Assembly (NCBI GenBank): GCA_019359495.1 | Contig: JAHHHF010000012.1 | Span: 1-42,061 of the forward strand | From: Goleter apudmare HA4340-LM2 | GTDB lineage: Bacteria; Cyanobacteriota; Cyanobacteriia; Cyanobacteriales; Nostocaceae | Direction of reading: 5' to 3' | DNA length: 42,061 nt | Shown: positions 1 to 8,414 of the stretch, piece by piece | Position numbering within the stretch: the stretch's first letter is position 1 | Layout: each line of letters begins with the position of its first letter | The notes under the pieces: generated by a model | What the model saw: only the letters and a program-made list of their open reading frames with translations | Databases searched by the model: none | What the model was told of the DNA's origin: nothing | Made by a program: the position numbers and the translations under genes

Positions 1-195
1 AAACTGTTCTGGTATACAATCATTTTTATTTGGGGTCATACTTCAAACTGCTGAAATTGTTGTGCAATATGCATTTTGGCAGTTTTTGACCCCTGTTTCT
101 TCAAGCTTTGTGAGAAATCCGGGTTGAGCGGAGCCTGCAAGATATCGCCGGAAAAGGATCTGTAATAAAAGTTCAACGTGGGTTCAAACTGCTGC

Positions 196-254
196 CAGCT
201 GGTATCAGTGAAGCTGAAAAAATGGCAGACAGCTGGTATCAGTGAAGCTGAAAA
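196..254. repeat. Tandem 25-bp direct repeat, period 34 bp
   Basis: Two identical 25-base copies start at 196 and 230 (CAGCTGGTATCAG followed by TGAAGCTGAAAA). They lie in the first 343 bases, where I see no convincing gene. An open frame on the minus strand runs across the repeat but has no family resemblance. The repeat may mark the edge of an inserted or deleted element. Its function is unknown. Confidence 0.7.
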
Positions 255-343
255 CCACAACTTAAATTCACATCTCTGAGTTTATGTAAGTTTAATTTAA
301 TACTCATTAAGTAATTTGTAGACTTTTAGGAGATTGAGTTGCC

Positions 344-1093
344 ATGCAATTGCATGACATTGTAAATCATATAGAAGACTTCGCCGCTTGGTCACACGTT
401 CAGAAAATTCGATTCTTTGCTTGGTATTTGCATTTGTATCGTAACCAGGAGCGTTTTAAGCAAGCCGATATTAGAGCTTGCTATGAAGAGCTTTATCTGG
501 AGAAGCCGTCCAATGTCAGCCCCTATCTCGCCCAGTTACGGGAGCGAAAGCCTAAAGAAGTTGTTCAGGATAAGCGAGGTTATTATCTAGTTCGACAAGT
601 TAGAGAAAAATTGGATCAAGAGTATGGTCAACGTCAAACATCTATTCAAGTTGACCAACTCCTTACGGAGTTACCAGATAAAGTATCTGATTTAGCAGAG
701 CAGGTTTTTTTGCAAGAGGCGATCGCCTGTTTTCGCTGTGGTGCTTTTCGTGCAGCAATTGTTATGTCCTGGAATTTAGCTTTTGATCATCTGTGTAAAT
801 ATGTGATGAAATCGCATCTTGTTGCATTCAATACGCAACTTTCAATCAAATCTCCAAAGCCTCGTGTTACAACAATAATCACAAAAGATGACTTCAGCGA
901 ATTGAAGGAATCTGAAGTGATTGAGGTTTGTAAATCTGCCAGAATAATTTCAGGCAACCTTCACAAAATATTACGGGAGAAATTAAATCGCCGTAATATG
1001 GCTGCTCATCCCTCAAATGTAGTTATCTCAAGGCTTCAAGCTGAGGATTTTATAAATGATTTAGTTAGTAATGTAGTGATCAAGTTAGTTTAG
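344..1093 (+). CDS. HEPN-like domain protein, putative RNase toxin or abortive-infection protein
   Basis: This 249-aa protein has two parts. Residues 1-90 look like a helical or winged-helix DNA-binding region. Residues 110-249 resemble a HEPN helical bundle with an RX4H motif (R217-N-M-A-A-H222, followed by P-S-N). In HEPN ribonucleases the R and H of RX4-6H are the catalytic pair, so metal-independent RNA cleavage is possible, but many HEPN-like proteins are not nucleases. An AGGAG sequence lies about 11 bases before the ATG. There is no obvious antitoxin beside it; the next gene is convergent and broken. A defence or toxin role is inference from the motif and the plasmid setting. Confidence 0.6.
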   Translation: MQLHDIVNHIEDFAAWSHVQKIRFFAWYLHLYRNQERFKQADIRACYEELYLEKPSNVSPYLAQLRERKPKEVVQDKRGYYLVRQVREKLDQEYGQRQTSIQVDQLLTELPDKVSDLAEQVFLQEAIACFRCGAFRAAIVMSWNLAFDHLCKYVMKSHLVAFNTQLSIKSPKPRVTTIITKDDFSELKESEVIEVCKSARIISGNLHKILREKLNRRNMAAHPSNVVISRLQAEDFINDLVSNVVIKLV

Positions 1094-1100
1094 TAATTAT

Positions 1101-1977
1101 TTATCCTTCTTGTTGATTTAACCAAGTTTCTAAATCAGCAACACTAGAAAAATCTAGTAATGCTTCTCCTAGATTATCTAATTTTTCAATCGATTAATGA
1201 TGCATTAATTTCCCCAATACGGCGATTGAGTAAGCGTAGAACTAGACGTTGTTCTCCTTGTTTATTTCCGAACTGTATAGCTTGTTCTCTGTCTCTTTGA
1301 TAAAGTGGTTCTAATCGCATAATTAACTCCCTATCATCTGCTTCTAATTCTTGATTTACTCTCAAGTTTTCGCGCAAGTTGTAAACTAATTCGAGTGTTG
1401 CTTTCTGGTATGGATGATTTAATGGTAACGCTTGCAACTCAACAATGGCTTGTGACTGCACACTTCCTCTACCCAAAAGCCTTAACCACAAAGTCTCCGG
1501 TGTTTGCGGTAGTTGGTGTATCGCCACAATTGCTGTCCGCAAGGCATCTGGCAGAAAATGTACTCCCGATAACCAACCTTCTTTTTGAATAGTTCTAAAG
1601 CTAGACAATCTAGTTTCAGATACGGTAGGTGTAAGAACCCACAACTTGGGAATTTCTGAGTCCTGAAGTTTGGTTTTATTTGCTTTAACTTCTCGTCGCA
1701 CGAGAGCCTTTACTTCTAATAATTTTAGAATACAGTCGCATATTTCATCGGTAGAAGCTGGATTGCGAAATGGTTCTATTATTGCAGGATGTTCAGCAAA
1801 TCTTCCTAGCAAACCCAGTACTTGTAAATTAGAGTTTTGCTGTTTATCAGGAGTAAACAAAACATCTATTTCTTTAATCTCTCCTGAAACTTTTTCCGAT
1901 GGCTTGACTTCTCCGTAATTTTTTAGTAATTCTTCCAGATAATCCTTGGCGAATTTGTCATGTATAAAGCGCGTCAT
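1101..1977 (-). pseudogene. DUF4351 / Rpn-like PD-(D/E)XK protein, frameshifted near the C-terminus
   Basis: The main frame (1186-1977, 263 aa) has the usual layout of cyanobacterial DUF4351 proteins: a nuclease-like N-terminal half (GEIKEIDVLF near residue 33, LLEVKA near residue 87), a charged linker, then the start of DUF4351 (LVLRLLNRRIGEI). It stops after ASLID. The missing tail is present in the +1 frame just downstream (KLDNLGEALLDFSS, then DLETWL) and ends with TAA at 1101-1103. The shift lies at about 1184-1190, in a T followed by A5. DUF4351 proteins are related to Rpn recombination-promoting nucleases and transposase-like proteins. Only the last 25 or so residues are cut off, so partial function is possible. 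The gene converges on the HEPN-like gene with a 7-base gap. Confidence 0.7.
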
Positions 1978-2312
1978 TCAATTTTAATATTGGATATTTT
2001 TTATCACAATTAATAATTTTATTATATATATGCTGCAATTAAATAACTAATTTATCAATTAATTGATCCATTGCTGCTAATTAAAATTGACTTGATTGTG
2101 GAGATATAGGTCAAATATTTATTGTTGGATTATCTACTACTTATAAGTTGGATTGGTGTTGGGGAAGAGAGTGAATTGTTGGATTGGTGTTGGATGCTGT
2201 AATTTCGATATGTCAATACTTTTGGGTATGTAGGTTGGTTTTGGATGTGTTGGGTAAGAGTGCATATATTCCCCAAAAAGTGCAATTTATCCAACCCAAC
2301 CAACAGTCCAAC
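1978..2312. other. 335-bp intergenic region with GTTGG-rich direct repeats
   Basis: I see no gene here. The 16-mer GTTGGATTGGTGTTGG occurs exactly at 2147-2162 and 2178-2193 (31 bp apart), and a diverged GTTGGTTTTGGATGTGTTGGG follows near 2232. The complementary CCAACCCAACCAACAG lies near 2292, just beyond the 3' end of the ATPase gene. The stretch could form a transcription stop for the minus-strand operon ending at 2313, or act as a protein-binding array. Confidence 0.5.
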
Positions 2313-4328
2313 CTAATCGACTAATCTGTAACTATCTTCACCTGTACAAATGACTTTCTCTTTTTGTACAAGTAGGTTGAGTTCGTCGCGGATTTGTGCT
2401 TCCGATACGCCCTTGAATTTACTACCAGCATTCTGTTTAATTTGACGTGGAGTCTTTGCACCTTTCCCCTTGAGATAATCAACCAGTTTGGTTTGAATCT
2501 CGGTTAGTTTGATGTCTGGGCTTGCTTGATTGTCATCACTAGCATTTTCATCAACACGATGATTGGTTGTTTGATTAAGCGGACTATTTATACTAGTCGT
2601 GGGTACATCAATATCGAATTCCAGCCTGAGTAGATTATCAAGATATTCCGGACTAACTGTATCAAGTTGAATGGCTGGTTTGATTCCTGGTTTATAACTG
2701 GTGATATCTGGTAGAATATCTAGCTGCATCGGGTCAACTGAGATAAATATTAGCGGTTGTCCTAGTTGCTTGGATTGTGATTTTAGCTCGGTAAATCTTT
2801 CTTTTAATGAGGAACGCTTTTCTGCATCTTCTACAATCTTGGCGTTAGTTATTAGGTTGTACAGCACGCCATAGCTATCGTTAACTGTGCCATCTGGCTC
2901 GACGTTATAATTGCCTTGAGCGATGATGTAGAGGTTTTTTCTAATGTTGCTGTCACCTATACCCAAGGCAGCTAAATTAAACGATTGAGTGTCGATAATC
3001 AGGCAAACATTTAGTTCTCTACCGACTGTAATAATGGTGCTGATTTTCTTGAGGTAGGGCTGAAACCATGCTTCGTCTTTGCAAGTTTCGTAGATTGAAT
3101 GCCAATCAGCAAGGATTAGCCTGACTGGTTGATGATCAAATTCATGGCGGCGGTGTTCCGGTACTCGACGGCGTTGGTCGTAGCTGTTGTAAACTTGGTC
3201 AATGGCAGCCATCGCCAGTTGTGGTTCTAGGGGGTCAAATAAAAGTACCCGTCCTTTTTTGTCTAGCCCACAAAAACTGTCATTCTTTTGAGCGATCGCC
3301 CAGACATCAGCTTGGGGAAACCGTTTACTGAACCTGTTGAGCATATAGCTCTCAGTGACGCTCTTACCAGCACCAGTGCCACCTACAATTAGAGTTGAGC
3401 GCTTTGCACCCAAGATGCGATTAAGCGGCTCCAGGGTGGGACTTGCATCATTACTAGAAGTCCGATTTTGGGTTGTTTCTGAAATTTCACCCCCTGTATT
3501 TTCACTTTCTAAGCGTGCTTCTTTATCCCCCGAACCTTCTACTTTGTCGCTGGGGTCAACGGTTCCTTGTAAAGTTTGGCTTCCTTGCAGGTATGGGGTT
3601 TTCTGAGACTTGAGAAAGTTGATGTACTCCTGCTTCTGTTGCTCACTCATCCCAGCAGTTTCTACTTCAAACACCGCGTCGTTGGCTGACATCTGGGTGA
3701 TTTTGATTTCGGTTTCGCCCAAGATTTCAGCTTTTTGAATATCTACCGTGTGGTCGTTGGCTATCATGTCGAGTGAGGTTTGTAACTCAACCTGCGCCAT
3801 TGCGAATTCACGGTAATCGTCTAGCAATTGCGATCGCGCTTTAAGTTCTGCTTGTGCCACATCCCGTGTTTCTGCTAGGGCTTGGAAGTTAGCCAGTTTG
3901 CGCTCGTTGTCTTGGAGGTGACGCAACATCCAGCCCGCAGTGGCAAACCCAACGAATGCACCCATCGCCCACAGGGGTTTGTGGGGGTTAGTAGCTTTGA
4001 CCAAACCCTTGGGTGAAATACCCTCATTGGGTACAACAACCGTGGGCATTCCGTCTTTCTTCCACTGCTGCCAGTGCCATAAGGTCATGCGGTAGGGTCG
4101 ATTGTTATTATCGACACACCGTAGTCCTTGGTGGGGAGTGCGAATGCAGAAGTAAATGCGATCGCTCGCTTCCAGAGTCCACGAAGCAGCTGTACAGGTT
4201 ACGCCGATGGTGAGAGAAACCCCAATGGCTGCAATCTTCTTATCAAAAGGCAGTTGTCCGAACCACTGCATGAAGCTGGACTGCTGCTGACGAGCTAATT
4301 GTTCGTGTTTGGGGGTCAAGTAGCTCAT
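2313..4328 (-). CDS. Membrane-anchored P-loop ATPase, FtsK/VirD4/HerA-like
   Basis: A 671-aa protein with two N-terminal membrane segments (about residues 32-52 and 117-136), a helical stretch (140-200), an acidic linker (250-300), and a RecA-like ATPase core. The Walker A motif is GGTGAGKS at 316-323, and a hydrophobic strand ending in ILADW near residue 415 is a likely Walker B. The last 70 residues resemble a winged helix. Two membrane helices before a motor domain are typical of coupling proteins (VirD4/TraG) and FtsK-type DNA pumps. It is the last gene of the minus-strand operon and overlaps the preceding membrane-protein gene by ATGA. DNA transfer or partition at the membrane is inferred. 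No other recognisable type IV secretion genes are nearby. Confidence 0.6.
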   Translation of the reverse strand: MSYLTPKHEQLARQQQSSFMQWFGQLPFDKKIAAIGVSLTIGVTCTAASWTLEASDRIYFCIRTPHQGLRCVDNNNRPYRMTLWHWQQWKKDGMPTVVVPNEGISPKGLVKATNPHKPLWAMGAFVGFATAGWMLRHLQDNERKLANFQALAETRDVAQAELKARSQLLDDYREFAMAQVELQTSLDMIANDHTVDIQKAEILGETEIKITQMSANDAVFEVETAGMSEQQKQEYINFLKSQKTPYLQGSQTLQGTVDPSDKVEGSGDKEARLESENTGGEISETTQNRTSSNDASPTLEPLNRILGAKRSTLIVGGTGAGKSVTESYMLNRFSKRFPQADVWAIAQKNDSFCGLDKKGRVLLFDPLEPQLAMAAIDQVYNSYDQRRRVPEHRRHEFDHQPVRLILADWHSIYETCKDEAWFQPYLKKISTIITVGRELNVCLIIDTQSFNLAALGIGDSNIRKNLYIIAQGNYNVEPDGTVNDSYGVLYNLITNAKIVEDAEKRSSLKERFTELKSQSKQLGQPLIFISVDPMQLDILPDITSYKPGIKPAIQLDTVSPEYLDNLLRLEFDIDVPTTSINSPLNQTTNHRVDENASDDNQASPDIKLTEIQTKLVDYLKGKGAKTPRQIKQNAGSKFKGVSEAQIRDELNLLVQKEKVICTGEDSYRLVD

Positions 4329-4867
4329 CTTCTCTCCCTACTAACACTGGTAATATAAACAACCAAAACAGCGATAACTACTGCAATTCCTACTCCCGTT
4401 GTCCAATTTGATTTGTTGGGAGGTGGTGCATACATCTGTTGGATTTCACTCTGTGCCACAGATTTAGATGTACTTGCCTCTAACCATTCCCCCACGGGTT
4501 CTGAGAGGGAACACAGGAGGGCAAGGGAGGCACTACAGCCCGTCATTATATTGGTTACTTGTCTCCCCTTCTCCCCTACTGCCGTTGCGGTGAAGTACAA
4601 ATGTGCTACACCCAACGCCAGAAGCAGACCAACAGGGTGGACTTGGAGCAGGTGGAAGGTAAAAATCACGGCGGAGTTGAGGGATGCTCCAGCCACAATC
4701 TCGCATAGATTGCCTGCCCGTCGAAATGTCCGTTCCCGGTTGTTTTCTGGTACGGGCGGAGGCTGTGTGTTGGATTGTTGGGATTTTACCTGTTGTGGTT
4801 GTACCAGCCCCATATACTCAAAAGGGCTGGTGTTAGTCGGTTTATCTTCGGGCTGACGTGCCAACAC
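4325..4867 (-). CDS. Small membrane protein of the ATPase operon
   Basis: A 180-aa protein of unknown family. The first 50 residues are proline- and glutamine-rich and soluble. Three hydrophobic segments follow: about residues 60-92, 103-120 and a strong C-terminal helix at 155-173 that ends in a basic RERR tail. Its stop codon overlaps the start of the P-loop ATPase gene (ATGA), which implies coupled translation. A membrane partner or anchor for that ATPase is a reasonable guess. Confidence 0.6.
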   Translation of the reverse strand: MLARQPEDKPTNTSPFEYMGLVQPQQVKSQQSNTQPPPVPENNRERTFRRAGNLCEIVAGASLNSAVIFTFHLLQVHPVGLLLALGVAHLYFTATAVGEKGRQVTNIMTGCSASLALLCSLSEPVGEWLEASTSKSVAQSEIQQMYAPPPNKSNWTTGVGIAVVIAVLVVYITSVSRERR

Positions 4868-4882
4868 GACTCTATCCTCCCC

Positions 4883-5602
4883 TTAGCGCTTACCTAAGCC
4901 ATCCCAGAAGTTCGTCCACCAATTTCCAAAACCGCGAACTGTGCCACTTGCTGATACGGAACTAGCTGGAGCGCCGCTGGAAGCAACTGATACTGGTATC
5001 GTTTCCGGTTGCTCTTGATGGGGGTTCAGCGCCCTGGAGCCGTATCGGGCACGGGCAAGTAATTCCTGCCTTCTAGCCCTCAACCCCTCCTGGATGGTTT
5101 GACGTTGTTCGCTTACTTGGTGGCGACTTTCGATGGAGGAAATCTTGTTTTCATGCCGCCACAGTTCAGCCTGCAAGTCTTGGTGTAGTTGCGTGGCTAT
5201 CTCGGTTAGTGCATTCTTCCGCTTTTGCTCAATCCGCAGCAAGTCAGCCCTATCTTGGGCATCAACCTTCTGCATCTCGGCATCAAATTCGGCGTTGAGC
5301 TTCCTGATTTTGGCGATCGCGTTCGCAACCTTCGAGCCGAACTGTTTCCTTAGTTCCGTCCATGTCACCTGCCCATCTGCTAGCTTTTGCATCGCCTCCA
5401 AATACTTTGAGGCGTTTTCCAGGAAGGGGTCGAGGTACTGCGCGAGTTGGTCGGCATTCTGCGCCATGTCTGCAAACTGCTCTAGCTTGCTGACATCGGA
5501 GAGGTAAGCAAGGATATCAGCGTCTACACCTCCCCAGGCGAGGGATTTTTCGTCGATGTGGGAGCTGTGTCCCATTGCTGGGTTTTTGATTCCAAAGTCC
5601 AT
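4883..5602 (-). CDS. Coiled-coil protein with amphipathic C-terminus, unknown function
   Basis: A 239-aa protein. Residues 60-190 are highly charged and rich in Ala, Leu, Gln and Glu, as in a long helical coiled coil. A Ser/Ala-rich linker follows (200-220). The tail, ending FGNWWTNFWDGLGKR, is aromatic and amphipathic, which would suit membrane or protein docking. It lies 15 bases before the membrane-protein gene in the same operon. No enzyme motif is visible. A structural or adaptor role in the apparatus encoded by this operon is inferred. Confidence 0.55.
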   Translation of the reverse strand: MDFGIKNPAMGHSSHIDEKSLAWGGVDADILAYLSDVSKLEQFADMAQNADQLAQYLDPFLENASKYLEAMQKLADGQVTWTELRKQFGSKVANAIAKIRKLNAEFDAEMQKVDAQDRADLLRIEQKRKNALTEIATQLHQDLQAELWRHENKISSIESRHQVSEQRQTIQEGLRARRQELLARARYGSRALNPHQEQPETIPVSVASSGAPASSVSASGTVRGFGNWWTNFWDGLGKR

Positions 5603-5663
5603 AAGTCCTCCTAGAAATTGCCCCAGGTCAACGCCTGGGACGTTGCTTAATGACTATTAACGT

Positions 5664-6011
5664 CTAGCTATGTCCAGTCAAAATCTTTCTGGTATTGCCC
5701 CAACGGATTTGGGCAGTCAGCGCTTCGATTAGCCCTTCTACCTCGTCTTCAGCAATGCCCTCAAGAATGGCGATCGCTTCACGGATATTGCTCTGACATT
5801 TTTCTGAGTACCCCTGCAATGTTTCATGAGCAGCGTGTTCCAGGGTGTACTTTCTTAATTCAGCAACTTCGATGTGAAACAGGTAGTAAGTCAGTGTAGC
5901 TCTCAAGGCAAGTTTCTCAGTATGGTCTAAGGAGTCTAATTGTGACCCGAAGCGTTCAACAAGGCGGTCAATTTGGTCAGTCTGGGTGAAATAAGTTACT
6001 GGTTTTGTCAT
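5664..6011 (-). CDS. Small helical protein of the actin/ATPase operon, unknown function
   Basis: I prefer the ATG at 6011 (MTKPVTYFTQ, 115 aa), which has AGGA about 11 bases upstream. An in-frame ATG at 6035 would add eight residues but lacks a ribosome-binding site. The product is acidic and predicted mostly helical, with no known motif. It lies between the 97-aa and coiled-coil genes of the operon. Confidence 0.5.
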   Translation of the reverse strand: MTKPVTYFTQTDQIDRLVERFGSQLDSLDHTEKLALRATLTYYLFHIEVAELRKYTLEHAAHETLQGYSEKCQSNIREAIAILEGIAEDEVEGLIEALTAQIRWGNTRKILTGHS

Positions 6012-6044
6012 GATGGTTAATGTCCTAAATCTCATTACTGGGAT

Positions 6045-6338
6045 TTATGAAGGCAGGAGGAGTGACACCTGAGATTCGCAGTCCGTAGTGTCACTCTCCT
6101 TTAAATGCTTTGGCTGCACATTCCATGCACTGGCTGACAAAATCTTTGCGTCGCCCAAGGGTACATCTTCTATATGTAGGTAATTCAATAACTGGCTAAC
6201 TGCCATCTTTGCGTCACCCAAGGTTACATCCACGGAAGGGATATAGTCATCGACAATGACTTTAAACTCTGCACTGGCGATGATTTCGCCCAACCACTGC
6301 TCGATTTGGTTGAGTTTGGCGATTTGGTCTATTGTCAT
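6045..6338 (-). CDS. 97-aa acidic protein with an internal 21-residue duplication
   Basis: The start codon overlaps the stop of the ParR-like gene (ATGA). The middle of the protein holds two copies of a unit containing LGDAK (VTLGDAK and VPLGDAK). The DNA shows the same duplication at about 6129-6167 and 6192-6230, a period of 63 bp or exactly 21 codons. The family is unknown. Its position suggests it works with the actin-like system. Confidence 0.5.
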   Translation of the reverse strand: MTIDQIAKLNQIEQWLGEIIASAEFKVIVDDYIPSVDVTLGDAKMAVSQLLNYLHIEDVPLGDAKILSASAWNVQPKHLKESDTTDCESQVSLLLPS

Positions 6339-6676
6339 GCTGCCTCCTCGTATAAATCGCCCAAGTCTGCGTCAAACTCAAAGTTGTCTGGTTCTGGAAC
6401 AGATGCTTTAAGTGTTGGAGCATCCGTCGCTTGTTGGATTGAACCAACAACTCTATTACCAGGAACCCAACTCATCAGCCAACTAAACAATTTGGCGAAT
6501 GGTATCTGTTTCGCCATCGACTGCGCCAACTTGTGTTCGTAGATAATGGCGTTGGCCAGGGTGGTTAACTCAGCACTGGTAACTAAAGATGCTGGTTTGT
6601 CTAACACCCTCTGTGCATGTGACTTGAGATATTCCTCAATGTGTGGCTCTAGGCGCACTCGCTTGTTCTCAGCCAT
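6335..6676 (-). CDS. ParR-like small DNA-binding adaptor of the first actin-like locus
   Basis: I place the start at 6676 (MAENKRVRLE, 113 aa), two bases after the stop of the actin-like gene. An upstream in-frame ATG at 6847 would overlap that gene by 169 bases and adds a sequence unlike a protein. Residues 4-50 have the basic-strand then two-helix pattern of ribbon-helix-helix proteins. The C-terminus is acidic (FEFDADLGDLYEE), as in ParR tails that contact the ParM filament. The pairing with an actin-like gene supports a partition adaptor, but no family match could be tested. Confidence 0.55.
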   Translation of the reverse strand: MAENKRVRLEPHIEEYLKSHAQRVLDKPASLVTSAELTTLANAIIYEHKLAQSMAKQIPFAKLFSWLMSWVPGNRVVGSIQQATDAPTLKASVPEPDNFEFDADLGDLYEEAA

Positions 6677-6678
6677 AA

Positions 6679-7755
6679 TTATTTCCCTCGCTGCATTCTG
6701 CCAAATGCCATGCGTTGCAATCCAATTGCATTTGCCCAACATCCCTCTGGTACTGGGGTAATACCCTCTCGTTGCAACATGGAGGCTACCCCTGGCATCT
6801 CCACGCCGCCACCCCAAGCGACAAAGCTTTGAGCGGCATCTCTCCATTCCTCAACTTCCTTAAAGGCAAGGCGCAGGCGATCTGCTAACCAGGGCTTTAG
6901 GTGACGGGCATAAATGTGACGGAAGTTAAAATTGCGAGTGCCATACTGGAATAGATGCGATTCAATACCCTGGCGAATAATTTCAATGCTGCCAGCTTTG
7001 CCCGTTCCCAAGAATTGAACCAATTCTGGATCTGCGGCTATTGCATCCAACAAGTCGATACAACCACCGACTTCCAACACTTGGCGATGGATAATGCTGC
7101 CGCCTGGGGCGAAAACAGTGGGGATAACTGTGGATGTACCAAAATCTACGGCGATGGCATGGGCGCTGCGGTCAATTAATGGTTCAGGTTTAGCGGAAAC
7201 ACAGTAGGAGTAGGAGCCAGCACCTTCGGGTACAACCAAACTCACGTTCAAATTGACCTGTGAAGTGGGCGTATTTTTGCCGTTGAAACTGACTGTGTGA
7301 CTGCCACTGGTTTTGTCGGTTAACAAATTTTTGAAAATCTTCACATTATGTATAGATAGCACTAAATGCAGGTTCCACTCTTGACGGTAGGGCAGGGCAG
7401 CCAACGCCCCAAGTAATGTATGCAAGCCGTATTCAGCTTTTAGTGCTGGGTCGTCGCTGAGTTTGATGTGGGTTGTAGGGGCTTTCCAGGCTGCGAGTGT
7501 ACCAGTGAGGAATTCCCGCCCAACTAAATCCAACCTGTCGCCTGAGTGGTAGAAGAAGTGTCCACCTTCATTTGAGGTGAGGATATCGTGCAATTCTTCC
7601 TTAATTTCCAGCACTTTTGAGGGAGTACGGACTCTTGTTTGGGTAGTCCCATTGCCTAAGCAAAGCTTTTTTAGCCCTGCCCCAGAATCGTCTCCAACTG
7701 CAATTTTTGAGGTAGTTTGGGGTGTTTCAGCCTCTTTTAGCTGAGTAGCAATCAT
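6679..7755 (-). CDS. parM-like: Actin-like ATPase, ParM/StbA-type, first copy
   Basis: A 358-aa protein. The C-terminal half carries the actin-fold signatures: VDFGTSTV at 203-210 (phosphate loop), EVGGCIDLLDAI at 228-239, and WGGGVEMPGV near 318 (adenosine motif). ParM proteins polymerise to push plasmid copies apart. The first 40 residues are low in structure and the first phosphate loop is not clear, so this is a diverged member. It heads a seven-gene operon that also encodes a ParR-like protein, a coiled-coil protein and a membrane P-loop ATPase, which is more than a standard parMRC cassette. The start at 7755 follows GAGG. Confidence 0.7.
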   Translation of the reverse strand: MIATQLKEAETPQTTSKIAVGDDSGAGLKKLCLGNGTTQTRVRTPSKVLEIKEELHDILTSNEGGHFFYHSGDRLDLVGREFLTGTLAAWKAPTTHIKLSDDPALKAEYGLHTLLGALAALPYRQEWNLHLVLSIHNVKIFKNLLTDKTSGSHTVSFNGKNTPTSQVNLNVSLVVPEGAGSYSYCVSAKPEPLIDRSAHAIAVDFGTSTVIPTVFAPGGSIIHRQVLEVGGCIDLLDAIAADPELVQFLGTGKAGSIEIIRQGIESHLFQYGTRNFNFRHIYARHLKPWLADRLRLAFKEVEEWRDAAQSFVAWGGGVEMPGVASMLQREGITPVPEGCWANAIGLQRMAFGRMQRGK

Positions 7756-8020
7756 TATTGAGTTCCTCCAGATATTAGAGTTTCAGGCGCTCAATCCTTT
7801 GTCAGGAGTTGATTGAGGCGATTTTTTGACAATAAAACTCTGCCACCCAAATTCAACGGCAAATAGGCTTGCAGTCAGGTTTTTGGGCGTTTTTAGTCTA
7901 TGAATGTTAGGATAACATCAAGTGCATCACCTATCAACTAGTACATCAAGTGCTGTTTTAATTAGGGTAAGTAGCAGGACAGCGCATAATGTCTACTGAG
8001 TAGATGATTTATGCCTTTGA
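7756..8020. promoter_or_regulatory. Divergent control region and candidate parC of the first actin-like operon
   Basis: This gap lies between the minus-strand parM-like operon and the plus-strand ribbon-helix-helix gene. ACATCAAGTGC occurs exactly at 7915-7925 and 7943-7953 (28 bp apart). A TGTCTAC heptamer, the motif repeated in the replication region, is at 7990-7996. Short repeats just upstream of parM are where parC centromeres usually lie, so partition or autoregulation is likely but not shown. Confidence 0.4.
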
Positions 8021-8191
8021 ATGCCTACAAAGAAGCCCAGAACTACCGTTACTTTTGACCCTGATGACTATGAGGAGTTGCAGCAGTGGGCTGAATCTGA
8101 GTTTAGGTCTGTGCCACAGCTAATTCTTGCAATAGTCAAAAGGGCATTGATTGAACGCAGAGAACGCAGACAAAGAGAGGAGAAAAAGTGA
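8021..8191 (+). CDS. 56-aa ribbon-helix-helix (CopG/Arc-like) protein
   Basis: A short reading frame encoding MPTKKPRTTVTFDPDDYEEL and a further 36 residues, ending in a very basic RRERRQREEKK tail. The order basic N-terminus, TVTF strand, D-P-D-D-Y-E-E-L helix, then a second helix is the hallmark of small ribbon-helix-helix repressors, which bind DNA as dimers and often control copy number or neighbouring genes. It lies beside the 505-aa HTH gene and the origin region, so plasmid control is the likely job. Confidence 0.75.
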   Translation: MPTKKPRTTVTFDPDDYEELQQWAESEFRSVPQLILAIVKRALIERRERRQREEKK

Positions 8192-8298
8192 ATGTAGCAA
8201 AAATCAACCCTTTAGAACTCCCATCGCTACCATTAAATGAGCGATCGCAGCCTGTCTGGCTAGCGCACCAGGAATCTACGTCGCTATCGACTGACTAG
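8188..8298 (+). pseudogene. Remnant of a GIY-YIG-type plasmid gene (36 codons left)
   Basis: Starting at GTG overlapping the stop of the preceding gene, this short frame reads VNVAKINPLELPSLPLNERS and stops after 36 codons. The LPSLPL-x-x-R-S phrase resembles the N-terminus of cyanobacterial GIY-YIG nuclease-like proteins, from memory rather than a search. The GIY-YIG part is absent. It is probably a truncated leftover, or else a very small peptide gene. Confidence 0.35.
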
Positions 8299-8414
8299 AC
8301 TCTTTTTAGTACATTGGTCTGTCAGTCACCCCTTAGCAACGTTGATTACAACACCATCGGCATTTAGCTGATATGGGCGGAGTCAGGTGTAAAAGATAAT
8401 TTAAAAATAATTTT

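Noticed and set aside
36-260. 74-codon open frame on the minus strand at the left end
   Set aside because: It crosses a tandem repeat, resembles no family, and its N-terminal part is repeat-derived.
4413-4856. 147-codon frame on the plus strand opposite the small membrane-protein gene
   Set aside because: It is the antisense shadow of a gene with ATGA coupling and membrane helices, and its composition is unlike a protein.
6677-6847. Longer N-terminus for the first ParR-like protein
   Set aside because: The extension overlaps the actin-like gene and reads as an out-of-frame translation of it; the ATG at 6676 fits operon spacing.
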